A DNA stretch of 64,000 nucleotides from Oscillospiraceae bacterium (lineage in GTDB: Bacteria; Bacillota; Clostridia; Oscillospirales; Acutalibacteraceae). The stretch covers positions 157,202 to 221,201 of the forward strand of contig WQWM01000001.1 in the NCBI GenBank assembly GCA_009785335.1. The letters are read 5' to 3'. Under the pieces are notes generated by a model, which saw only the letters and a program-made list of their open reading frames with translations, did not search any database and had not been told where the DNA came from. Shown one piece after another: positions 1 to 8,506 of this stretch (the stretch's first letter is position 1; every line of letters begins with the position of its first letter). A program made the translations under genes and the position numbers.

Positions 1-539
1 CTGCGGGTTTCGCCATCCCAGTCAAACGCCGCTAGAGCCAATTCTTTCTCGCCCAATTGCCAATGCCGCTTGGGAAAGAAACGCTGTGCGTGTTCCGCGT
101 TGCAAATATCCATAAAATGCTTGCCGCCGGGCTTAAGCGCACGTGCAATCACGTCAAAAATCTTCAAGTTTTCTTCATCTGTTTCCAAATAGCCAATCGC
201 ACCATCTGCTAGGTTGAGCACAACATCAAATTCGCTTTCAAACTCCACGGCGCGGATATCTGCACAGATAAACGTTGCGTTCAACCCATGTTTCAGGGCT
301 GATTCGCTTGCGTCATCCACCAACTCTTGTGTGATATCCACGCCCACAACGCAAAAGCCTCGGCGTGCAAACGCAAGCGCGTGGCGTCCATAACCACAAG
401 CCAAGTCGAGAATCCGCTCGCCGCCTTGCAGCTGCAACGCTTGGATGATAAATTCCACCTGATTTTCGGTGTCTTCCGTCCACGTTTGATGTTTCATGTC
501 AAGCGACCAGCCGGTTTTATACCAACATTTATCTTGCAT
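1..539 (-). CDS. class I SAM-dependent methyltransferase (truncated by window edge)
   Basis: Reverse-strand translation MQDKCWYKTGWSLDMKHQTWTEDTENQVEFIIQALQLQGGERILDLACGYGRHALAFARRGFCVVGVDIT...; motif I LDLACGYGRHA. Start overlaps the gpmI stop by 11 bp. Confidence 0.85.
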   Translation of the reverse strand, partial: MQDKCWYKTGWSLDMKHQTWTEDTENQVEFIIQALQLQGGERILDLACGYGRHALAFARRGFCVVGVDITQELVDDASESALKHGLNATFICADIRAVEFESEFDVVLNLADGAIGYLETDEENLKIFDVIARALKPGGKHFMDICNAEHAQRFFPKRHWQLGEKELALAAFDWDGETR

Positions 540-2043
540 GAATCAGGCTCTCCCCATCCATCGCGGCTGGCTGCGCAATGCCCATGATGCCAAGCATCGT
601 CGGCGCAATGTCACACAACCTGCCGCCTGTGCGCAATGTGCAATCGCGCCCAGCTACCAAGAAAGGCACTTCATTCGTTGTGTGCGCGGTAAAGGGCGAG
701 CCATCGGGCTCTGCCATTTGGTCAGCGTTGCCGTGGTCGGCGGTCAACAGCATAATGCCGTTTTTCGCAGCCAGAGCATCCCACACACGGCCAACGCAAG
801 CATCCACCGCTTCGGTGGCGGCAACGGCGGCAGCGAAATCACCTGTGTGCCCCACCATGTCGCAGTTGGCAAAGTTCACCACAATCACATCGTATTTATC
901 CTGCGCGATGAGCTGTTCGAGTTTTTCCGTCACAACATACGCGCTCATCTCCGGCTGCATATCATATGTGGGCACGTCCGGCGAGTCAATCAGCACGCGA
1001 TCCTCACCGGGATACACCGTCTCCGTGCCGCCATTGAGGAAGAACGTCACGTGTGCGTACTTGGTATACTCCGCGATGCGCAGCTGCGTCAGCCCCTGCT
1101 CAGCAATCACCTGCCCCAGCGGGTAATCAAGCGATTGCGGCGCATAAGCCACTTGCACGTTGGGCATGGTTGCATCATATTGCGTCATGCACACGAAGGT
1201 TAAGTCAAGCATGTTTTCACGCGCAAAGCCATTGAAATCAGGGTCAACAAAGGCGCGGGTGAGTTGCCTAGCACGGTCTGGACGGAAGTTAAAAAATACC
1301 ACGCTATCGCCGTCAACGATAGGCTTGGCATCGTTGGCCACGCCGGGCAGCACGAACTCGTCGGTCACGCCAGCGTCGTAGTTGGCCTGCACATATTCTC
1401 GCCCACAGGTGAATTGCTCGCCTGTGCCATGCACCATGGCATCATAGATTTTCTGCACACGGTCGAACTTGCGCTCACGGTCCATGCCATAATATCGCCC
1501 TGCAACGGTCGCGATTTTGCCACCGAGCTCCTGTGTTTTCTGCCAAAGTTCGCCTAAAAAGTCAATACCCGAAGTTGGCGGCACATCGCGGCCGTCTAGC
1601 AGTGCATGCACGTAAACTTCCGTCAAGCCTTGTTGTTTGGCAAGCTCAAGCAACGCATACAAATGCGTGTTGTGGCTATGCACACCGCCGTCGCTAACGA
1701 GGCCAATCAAGTGCAGGGCAGTGTTGTTTTGCTTGGCTTTGTTGATTGCATCAAGCAGCACAGCGTTGGTGAAGAAGTCACCGTCGTCAATCGCCTTGCT
1801 GATGCGCGTGAGTTCTTGATACACCACACGCCCAGCACCGATGTTTGTGTGGCCAACTTCGCTGTTGCCCATTTGACCCTCGGGCAGACCAACAGCCATG
1901 CCGCTGGCTTTGATGGTAGTGTGTGGGTATTTGGCGAACAGCTCGTCCAGCCGAGGGGTTTTCGCAGTCGTGATTGCATTCGCGGACGTGGCATCGGCGA
2001 TGCCGTAGCCGTCCATAATGCACAGGCAGATGGGTTGTTTCAT
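529..2043 (-). CDS. gpmI: 2,3-bisphosphoglycerate-independent phosphoglycerate mutase
   Basis: ORF 529..2139; start placed at MKQPICLCIMDGYGIAD after GGAGGA. Motifs MGNSEVGHTNIGAGRVVYQ, LLDGRDVPP, LLTADHGNADQM. Confidence 0.95.
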   Translation of the reverse strand: MKQPICLCIMDGYGIADATSANAITTAKTPRLDELFAKYPHTTIKASGMAVGLPEGQMGNSEVGHTNIGAGRVVYQELTRISKAIDDGDFFTNAVLLDAINKAKQNNTALHLIGLVSDGGVHSHNTHLYALLELAKQQGLTEVYVHALLDGRDVPPTSGIDFLGELWQKTQELGGKIATVAGRYYGMDRERKFDRVQKIYDAMVHGTGEQFTCGREYVQANYDAGVTDEFVLPGVANDAKPIVDGDSVVFFNFRPDRARQLTRAFVDPDFNGFARENMLDLTFVCMTQYDATMPNVQVAYAPQSLDYPLGQVIAEQGLTQLRIAEYTKYAHVTFFLNGGTETVYPGEDRVLIDSPDVPTYDMQPEMSAYVVTEKLEQLIAQDKYDVIVVNFANCDMVGHTGDFAAAVAATEAVDACVGRVWDALAAKNGIMLLTADHGNADQMAEPDGSPFTAHTTNEVPFLVAGRDCTLRTGGRLCDIAPTMLGIMGIAQPAAMDGESLIHAR

Positions 2044-2078
2044 AATATCCTCCGATGTTTTATTACAGAATTCACCCC

Positions 2079-2107
2079 TTGACAACGCCCTATTATTATG
2101 GTATAAT
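2079..2107 (+). promoter_or_regulatory. consensus sigma-A promoter for a short rightward RNA
   Basis: TTGACA (2079-2084), 17-nt spacer, TATAAT (2102-2107). Confidence 0.75.
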
Positions 2108-2112
2108 AGAGG

Positions 2113-2215
2113 TGTCAAGGGGATTGACGCTGCCGACAAGGTAGCCCCTCGTGATTTTACAATCCCATAAAGACTAACCGCTGCCTTGGCTACTGGAGGC
2201 GGTTAGTCTTTTTTA
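2113..2215 (+). ncRNA. candidate antisense/antitoxin RNA (~100 nt)
   Basis: Starts just downstream of the perfect promoter, has no convincing ORF and ends at a strong hairpin plus U-run (2169-2216). Confidence 0.5.
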
Positions 2216-2216
2216 T
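2169..2216. terminator. intrinsic terminator shared by convergent transcripts
   Basis: AAAGACTAACCGC ... GCGGTTAGTCTTTTTTA; 13-bp stem followed by T-run on the + strand. Confidence 0.8.
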
Positions 2217-2277
2217 TGCGTTTGTCTTCTTGGGTCATCAAAAACAAAATAATTGCCATGATAACTAAGTATTCCAT
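2203..2277 (-). CDS. 24-aa hydrophobic peptide with charged C-terminus; candidate type I toxin
   Basis: MEYLVIMAIILFLMTQEDKRNKKD*, preceded by AAGGGGGTGAG Shine-Dalgarno; stop codon lies in the terminator hairpin. Confidence 0.55.
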   Translation of the reverse strand: MEYLVIMAIILFLMTQEDKRNKKD

Positions 2278-2387
2278 ACGCTCACCCCCTTTCGTTGACC
2301 GAAATCAACGTCCGGAGGAACTAACCACGCCACAGCGCGCCTGCGGCGGGCAGGTCGCTTCGCTGTGTTCTATTACAGGCTCATAAA

Positions 2388-2416
2388 ATTATAGCACAAG
2401 ATTGCGTGGGTGTCAA
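2388..2416 (-). promoter_or_regulatory. consensus sigma-A promoter for the small-peptide mRNA
   Basis: Minus strand TTGACA (2411-2416), 17-nt spacer, TATAAT (2388-2393). Confidence 0.75.
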
Positions 2417-3228
2417 GCGGGCACAAACAGCGGCCGCCAGTCCAACACAATATCCCCTCGCGGGTCAGTGTCATATCTCGCCCAAATGCGCTCAGCTTCT
2501 TCCTCACTAACTGCTATATACATCACAGTTTCCCAGTTATCTCTGCTTTCATGCGTTATATATTGCCGAACATAATGATTCATGTCCTCATCCCAGCTAT
2601 CACGTGAACGAAATCCCACGGCAAAGCGCAGCTGCCCGTCTACAAAATGATAGAGGTCTGTCCAATAGCTGCCCATACGCCCGCCATATTGTATTGCACC
2701 GCCGGGATGAACGCGCATATGTGTGTTGTTTGATACACCCTTTTGCAACTGCTGCACCGCCACGCCATCAACAATGGAGTACATGTCGAACAATACAGGA
2801 AATCCGCCCGCAAAACGTATGAGCAAATCATCCACGCCATTGCCACTAATATCGTACAGCGCATATTCGATGGGCATTCTCATGCCGCTCCAGCCGATTG
2901 AAATCGCATTTATTTCTTCAAATCCCCACTGCGGTTGCATGACAAAATGTTGCTGCAATGGATTTTCTGCTGCACGCAAGAAAGCGCTCTCAAAGTTTTC
3001 TCTAAAATCTTGTATAAACTCCGCATAAGCCCGCAACACAAACGAAAACGGGTCGGCTTCATCCACCTCAACGGCAATGACAAATGGCTCGGTGACGCGA
3101 GCGGGTTGGGTTGTGGTGGCTTCTTCGGTCGTTTCATCAACATAGGTAGGCAGTTCTTCCCCCACAGGCGCAGCACAAGCCGCCAAAAACAGCAAGGCAA
3201 TCACCAGCGTAAGCACACGTTTCATCAT
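2413..3228 (-). CDS. predicted lipoprotein of unknown function
   Basis: MKRVLTLVIALLFLAACAAP lipobox, Thr-rich linker, then globular region. Confidence 0.75.
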   Translation of the reverse strand: MMKRVLTLVIALLFLAACAAPVGEELPTYVDETTEEATTTQPARVTEPFVIAVEVDEADPFSFVLRAYAEFIQDFRENFESAFLRAAENPLQQHFVMQPQWGFEEINAISIGWSGMRMPIEYALYDISGNGVDDLLIRFAGGFPVLFDMYSIVDGVAVQQLQKGVSNNTHMRVHPGGAIQYGGRMGSYWTDLYHFVDGQLRFAVGFRSRDSWDEDMNHYVRQYITHESRDNWETVMYIAVSEEEAERIWARYDTDPRGDIVLDWRPLFVPA

Positions 3229-3230
3229 AA

Positions 3231-3947
3231 TCATCCTCTTTCCATTATAAATTGCCAAAGCAAAATTAAACCCATCAACACTGGCTGGTGCGCGAGATAT
3301 ACCCAAATGGCACGCCGACCCAGCCACGCAAGCGGTCGGCAGCGCGGTTTCGCCAGCCATTCGGGGAATCGCTCGCGCCACAAGCCCACCGCTGTGCCCG
3401 CCAAGAACAAAAACACCCACGGCAGGAGCGGAAAGTAATCCGCTGTGAACCACGCTGTGCTGGGCACACCCACGATAAACAGCACCAGCGAACGCGTGTG
3501 CGGCAACATGGGCATCACCATGCGCGCGACGACGAACAGTACGCCAAAGCACGCCAGTTGCAGCCACGCGGGGAGTTTATCCAACACCCGGCGCAGCAGG
3601 GCGAACAGCAGAATCGCCGCGGCAAGAAAATGCAGCACGCCAAAGAGGATCTCCAGCTGCATGCCAAACAGTCGCAGCGAGAACGTCACGGCTGTGACGC
3701 CCATGGCGATGCCTGCGAGTATTAGCCCGCGCTTGGTGTTGCTGCGCGAAAATCTGCAGCTAATGCCGCACAGAAAAATAAACGTGCCTGCGATAAACGG
3801 CTGCACGGGCATAGCTGCAGTGAACCACCTCGCCCACGGCTGCAGGCCAAACTCAAAGCCCCACAAAAACAGCGCGTGGTAGCATACCATGGCCGCCACG
3901 GCAAGGCCGCGCAGCTCGTCCAATGTGTGGTAGCGTTGTGGTTGCAT
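3231..3947 (-). CDS. DUF1624/heparan-alpha-glucosaminide N-acetyltransferase-like membrane protein
   Basis: HTLDELRGLAVAAMVCYHALFLWGFEFG..., multiple TM segments, WVYLAHQPVLMGLILL near C-terminus. Confidence 0.75.
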   Translation of the reverse strand: MQPQRYHTLDELRGLAVAAMVCYHALFLWGFEFGLQPWARWFTAAMPVQPFIAGTFIFLCGISCRFSRSNTKRGLILAGIAMGVTAVTFSLRLFGMQLEILFGVLHFLAAAILLFALLRRVLDKLPAWLQLACFGVLFVVARMVMPMLPHTRSLVLFIVGVPSTAWFTADYFPLLPWVFLFLAGTAVGLWRERFPEWLAKPRCRPLAWLGRRAIWVYLAHQPVLMGLILLWQFIMERG

Positions 3948-4039
3948 AAAATTTCCTGCGCTTTCTGAAATAGTTACAACATTGTAACTTTACAATGCCG
4001 CACGAGCATGATATAATAGGCAAAAAGGAGGGCATTGCC

Positions 4040-4972
4040 ATGAAATTGATTGCGATGTTGCTGGTGTTGGTGCTGTTGGTGGGCTGCGGCTCGGCGGCAG
4101 TGGTGAACGGTGATGACGACTACACCTCCACGGAGTACATAACCGAAACCACGACTGGAGAGACTGCCACGACCACTCCCGTTTTCCCGCGCGAGGCTTT
4201 CGTTACCTATCTACACGAAACACTGGTGCCGCGCCACGGGCTTGATCAGATTCATAGCGTGTTTTTTCACGACGAGCATATGCTTGTTGTTTATGGGCAT
4301 TTTCCGAGTTCCATAGCAATTTACAGCGTTGATGGCAACGATGTTGTATACGCAGAAACTCTCTCTTTCGGCAGTATACGCGGCGAAAAATATGGTCCCG
4401 ATTTAGTCGCTATTCACGTGTTTGCATTTGAACACAACGAACAACATGGCATTGGCATAGAATATCGCGCCAAATACACCTATTGGGGCTCGATCGACCA
4501 CCACCTATTCATCAACGACGAGCGCATTACTATCACGCACGACACCACCACCGATAATATGCATCTTTGGCACGAATACAACAGCCTCATTACTCAATAC
4601 CTGCCCGGGGCATACATTACTACTCTTCTTGAAGCAACCGACTTTCATACCATCACCGACCATACAAACTGGCAACAGCTGCTCACTGAAGATTTCTACT
4701 ATATTAGCCTGCGCTTCCCCCTTGAATTCGGTTGGACTATTGAGCACGGCAGAGCTTGCTGGCAAACTGGCGAAGGCATGACAGCAGCCGTGGGAACGCC
4801 AATATCCATCGGTGTTTCGTTTCGGGATACCGGCGCCCCGCGCCGATTAACGCGCTGGGCACTCGAACCTGCAGCCAACTTTAGCAACCGCACCGAAGGC
4901 GAAATTCACTGGATAGATTTTATCATGCCCGACCACGACGTGACTGTTGTCATGTATATAGAACTTTTATAG
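4040..4972 (+). CDS. predicted lipoprotein of unknown function
   Basis: AAAGGAGG RBS; MKLIAMLLVLVLLVGCGS lipobox; Thr-rich linker. Confidence 0.75.
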   Translation: MKLIAMLLVLVLLVGCGSAAVVNGDDDYTSTEYITETTTGETATTTPVFPREAFVTYLHETLVPRHGLDQIHSVFFHDEHMLVVYGHFPSSIAIYSVDGNDVVYAETLSFGSIRGEKYGPDLVAIHVFAFEHNEQHGIGIEYRAKYTYWGSIDHHLFINDERITITHDTTTDNMHLWHEYNSLITQYLPGAYITTLLEATDFHTITDHTNWQQLLTEDFYYISLRFPLEFGWTIEHGRACWQTGEGMTAAVGTPISIGVSFRDTGAPRRLTRWALEPAANFSNRTEGEIHWIDFIMPDHDVTVVMYIELL

Positions 4973-5060
4973 GATTCAAGCGCATTGATAATCAAAAAAA
5001 CCTTGCACTTTCCCTCTATCTATGTTATCATTAGTATACCATAATTTAGGGGGATTTGCA

Positions 5061-6230
5061 ATGTACAAGTTATTCTGCCGCGTATTCCAAAAAACCATGA
5101 AATTATCAGCCTGCTTCTTGCCATGGAACGAGCCCACTTTGCTGCACAGCATCGACGAATTGGTGCAGCACATCGCCAAAAGCGGCGCGAAACACGTGCT
5201 AGTCGTCACCGACGAAGTGCTGATGAAACTCAACCTGCCCACAGCCATGCTCGAGGGCCTGCAAGCCGCGGGCGTTGCCGCGCATGTGTATGACAAAACC
5301 TGCCCCAATCCCTCCATCGAAAACATCGAAGCCGCACGCGCGATGTACGTTGAACAAGGCTGCACGGCTATTGTTGCCTTTGGCGGCGGTTCGCCCATGG
5401 ACTGCGCAAAACTGGTGGGTGCACGCATTGCCAAGCCGCACAAAACCGTGGTTAAATTACGCGGGCTGTTCAAAATTTTGAAGAAACTGCCGCCGCTTTA
5501 TGCCGTGCCCACCACAGCTGGCACAGGCTCGGAAGTGACGATTGCGGCCGTGGCCACCAACCCCGCCACGCATGAAAAATTCGCCTGCATGGACCCCAGC
5601 CTGCTGCCCAAGTTCGCCGTGCTGGACCCTGCACTCACCCTTGCATTGCCCCCGCATATGACCAGCACCACCGGCATGGATGCTCTCACCCACGCCGTTG
5701 AAGCTTACATTGGCGGTAGCAACACCAAAAAAACTGCGCAAAATGCAGTGCAGGCAACCAAGCTAGTTTTCGCGCATCTTGAGACAGCCTACCAAGATGG
5801 CAGCAACCTCGAAGCCCGCAAAGCCATGCTTGAAGCTTCTTACATGGCAGGGGTAGCGTTCACCCGCGCATATGTCGGCAACATCCACGCCATTTCGCAT
5901 GCGCTTGGTGCGTTGTATCACGTGCCGCACGGCTTGGGCAATGCAATTGTCATGCCCCACGTCCTACAATTTTACGGCGAAAAAGCACACAAACGCCTGG
6001 GCGAATTAGCCCAAGCGGTTGGTTTAAACACTGCCGAGGAGTTCATCGCCGCCATTCGCGGCATGAATGAGCGCATGCAAATTCCCACTGGGTTTGCGCA
6101 AATCAAGGCTGAAGACCTGCCAGCAATTGCTGCCCGCGCCACCAAAGAAGCCAATCCGCTTTATCCCGTGCCGGTGATCATGACCCGCGAGGATGTGATG
6201 GCGGTTGTGCGTGGGATGATGGAAGCGTAA
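5061..6230 (+). CDS. iron-containing alcohol dehydrogenase
   Basis: FGGGSPMDCAKLVGA, PTTAGTGSEVT, GMDALTHAVEAY, HAISHALGALYHVPHGLGNAIVMPHVL. Confidence 0.93.
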   Translation: MYKLFCRVFQKTMKLSACFLPWNEPTLLHSIDELVQHIAKSGAKHVLVVTDEVLMKLNLPTAMLEGLQAAGVAAHVYDKTCPNPSIENIEAARAMYVEQGCTAIVAFGGGSPMDCAKLVGARIAKPHKTVVKLRGLFKILKKLPPLYAVPTTAGTGSEVTIAAVATNPATHEKFACMDPSLLPKFAVLDPALTLALPPHMTSTTGMDALTHAVEAYIGGSNTKKTAQNAVQATKLVFAHLETAYQDGSNLEARKAMLEASYMAGVAFTRAYVGNIHAISHALGALYHVPHGLGNAIVMPHVLQFYGEKAHKRLGELAQAVGLNTAEEFIAAIRGMNERMQIPTGFAQIKAEDLPAIAARATKEANPLYPVPVIMTREDVMAVVRGMMEA

Positions 6231-6279
6231 AAAGGACAATCGCGCTTCCTGCAAATAGTCAACATGTCTATAATCAGCA

Positions 6280-6363
6280 TGTAGGGGCGGCAGTGATGCC
6301 GCCCGAAAGTTTAATGTTGCTATAATTTAATAGCCTCGGGCGGATTTGCATCCGCCCCTACAT
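6280..6363. repeat. double-hairpin palindromic element, family A
   Basis: TGTAGGGGCGGCAGTGATGCCGCCCG - spacer - CGGGCGGATTTGCATCCGCCCCTACA. Confidence 0.85.
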
Positions 6364-6391
6364 GCTACGGCTCGCAGCAAATTTTATCCAC

Positions 6392-6474
6392 CTGTAGGGG
6401 TGGCAATCTTGCCACCCGGGATTTTTTATTGCGAGTGAAAACAACACGGGCGGCAAAATTGCCGCCCCTACATG
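6392..6474. repeat. double-hairpin palindromic element, family A
   Basis: TGTAGGGGTGGCAATCTTGCCACCCG - spacer - CGGGCGGCAAAATTGCCGCCCCTACA. Confidence 0.85.
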
Positions 6475-6486
6475 TATGCCATTATC

Positions 6487-7323
6487 CTAATCCTGCTCCG
6501 GCGCATCACGATATACCCGCTGCGGTTGCTGCATATACTCCGGCGGCGCAGCGTTGGGCTGGCACGGTGCATGCGCATAACGCGACGGCTCATAATACCG
6601 CGCTGTTTCATATGTATTGCGCTGCGGCTGGTCAAGCATATAGCGTTGCATCAGCAACTGCGATGCCGTCATGCAGTTGTCTTGGCGCGGGCTTTCTTCC
6701 ATCTGCGCGGGCATTGCCACAGGCGCAGCGGGAATATCCACGATTTCGGGCACCGCGGCATCTGTCAAAACGGTTGAGCCCGCTATTGGTGCCACACCGC
6801 CAGTGGGTCCGCACGCCCACCAAGGCATTGCCACAGGAAAACTGCACTCGCGGCCATCCGGCGAGATGATGCGGAAATTGCGCACACAAAACCCGCGGCG
6901 GCATGGGTCGTTGCAGCTTTCGGTGTCGCAGCAACAGTTGCAGTTGGGCATCAGCGGCGGCATGGGCGGGAACGCCGTGGTTGTGCCGCAACACCCGCCG
7001 CCGCCAAATCCGGGTATACCGCAACCGCCCATGGGCACGCAACCCGGAAACATAGAACCGAAGTTATTCATTAATCCACCAAACATATTGCTATTACTCC
7101 CTGTTGTGTTATTCATGTTGTTTGCGTTTGCATTGTTGTTCGTGTTATTGTTTGTGTTGTTGTTGATGTTAACGTTTTGGTTGGCGTTCAGCCCGCCAAA
7201 ACCGCAAGGATTACACAGGCCGCCGCCAAGCCCCCAGCCAAACCCGCAGGGAGCACCACCAAAGGGTGCGCCACCAAAACCCGTGCATATCCCGCCGCCA
7301 AAGCAAGTGCAATCGTTAGGCAT
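6487..7323 (-). CDS. Gly/Cys/Asn-rich low-complexity protein, unknown function
   Basis: MPNDCTCFGGGICTGFGGAPFGG..., NVNINNNTNNNTNNNANANNMNN, CNCCCDTESCNDPCRRGFC; GGGGGA RBS. Confidence 0.75.
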   Translation of the reverse strand: MPNDCTCFGGGICTGFGGAPFGGAPCGFGWGLGGGLCNPCGFGGLNANQNVNINNNTNNNTNNNANANNMNNTTGSNSNMFGGLMNNFGSMFPGCVPMGGCGIPGFGGGGCCGTTTAFPPMPPLMPNCNCCCDTESCNDPCRRGFCVRNFRIISPDGRECSFPVAMPWWACGPTGGVAPIAGSTVLTDAAVPEIVDIPAAPVAMPAQMEESPRQDNCMTASQLLMQRYMLDQPQRNTYETARYYEPSRYAHAPCQPNAAPPEYMQQPQRVYRDAPEQD

Positions 7324-7398
7324 ATGTAAATCCCCCTTGTTGGTATTGTATGCGATAATGCATTCATTGGTGCGGTATGACAACAAGTGAAAAAAATC

Positions 7399-7427
7399 TT
7401 GCGTATTTGTTAAAAATATGTTATACT
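7399..7427 (+). promoter_or_regulatory. sigma-A-type promoter
   Basis: TTGCGT-17-TATACT upstream of 7522 CDS. Confidence 0.5.
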
Positions 7428-7521
7428 ATAAAGTAGTGAGGAATTTTTCGGCAATCGCGCGACAAAGAAGTATGCAAGGGAAAACTAAACCCCTGCAAAC
7501 AAATTTCAGGAGGAAGAACTT

Positions 7522-7986
7522 ATGAAACGCATTGCCCAACTTACCCTCGCCCTGCTGCTTGCCCTTGCCTTGATGCTGCCCGTTGCAGCCATCGCAAACC
7601 TGGACGGCTCTGACCCCGAATGGGATGGCTATGCAAGCATCCGCCCCGCATCCGACATCCTCATCATTGGCGACATTGAGCCCGACGCCGAACCCGACTA
7701 TGACATTGACGCCGACGAACCCAACCGAGCACAATTCGCACGCACCCCTTACGACGACGTGAATTCCGTTGACGTACCCGAACTCGGCGGCAGCGGCATC
7801 ATGGCCATCAGCGGCGAACTCGAAGAAGGCTACATTGGCATCGAACCCATCGATGGCTATTTGGACATCGAGCCCATTAGCGCAAACGTCGGCCACAGCA
7901 TTCCTGTTGCGCTGTTTTATGTTGCATTGGGCGTGGCTGTGCTGGCTTTGTTGCTGGCTGTTGTTGCACTGGTGAAGAAAAAATAA
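7522..7986 (+). CDS. small secreted/membrane-anchored acidic protein, paralog 1 of 3
   Basis: Signal peptide, NLDGSDPEWDGYASIRP, acidic middle, EPISA, C-terminal TM ending VVALVKKK; AGGAGG RBS. Confidence 0.85.
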   Translation: MKRIAQLTLALLLALALMLPVAAIANLDGSDPEWDGYASIRPASDILIIGDIEPDAEPDYDIDADEPNRAQFARTPYDDVNSVDVPELGGSGIMAISGELEEGYIGIEPIDGYLDIEPISANVGHSIPVALFYVALGVAVLALLLAVVALVKKK

Positions 7987-8028
7987 TCATCATTGCATCT
8001 CTCAAACAAAATTTAGGAGGATTATCTC

Positions 8029-8475
8029 ATGAAACGTATTTTTCAACTTGCTTTAGCACTTGTTCTCGCCCTTGCTTTGATGCTGCCCGTTGCGGCCATC
8101 GCAAATCTTGATGGCTCAGACCCCGAATGGGATGGCTACGAAGGCATCCGCCCCATGAGCGATGTGCTCACCATTGGCGAACCCACTGACGAACCTGTGG
8201 ACGCTGTGGACGGTTATTTTGAGCTAGACGACAGCTACGAAATCCCCGAACGCAACCCCCTCGCCCGCGACGCAAATGCCAACGACGAGCTAGACTTCAT
8301 TGACGTGCCCGAACTTGGCGGCAGCGGCATCATGGCCATCAGCGACTATCTGGACATCGAACCCATCAGCGCAGAAACCGGCCACGGCGTGCCTGTTGTT
8401 CTGTTTTATGTTACGCTGGGCATTGCCGTGCTGGCACTGGTGCTGGCCATTGTTGCACTGGTGAAGAAAAAATAA
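8029..8475 (+). CDS. small secreted/membrane-anchored acidic protein, paralog 2 of 3
   Basis: Same layout and motifs: NLDGSDPEWDGYEGIRP, VPELGGSGIMAIS, EPISAETG, TM, VKKK. Confidence 0.85.
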   Translation: MKRIFQLALALVLALALMLPVAAIANLDGSDPEWDGYEGIRPMSDVLTIGEPTDEPVDAVDGYFELDDSYEIPERNPLARDANANDELDFIDVPELGGSGIMAISDYLDIEPISAETGHGVPVVLFYVTLGIAVLALVLAIVALVKKK

Positions 8476-8506
8476 TCATACCGCATCAAACCCTTAGGAG
8501 GAACCC

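Noticed and set aside
496-2082. Multiple + strand ORFs over gpmI
   Set aside because: Antisense to a confidently identified gpmI; no independent motifs.
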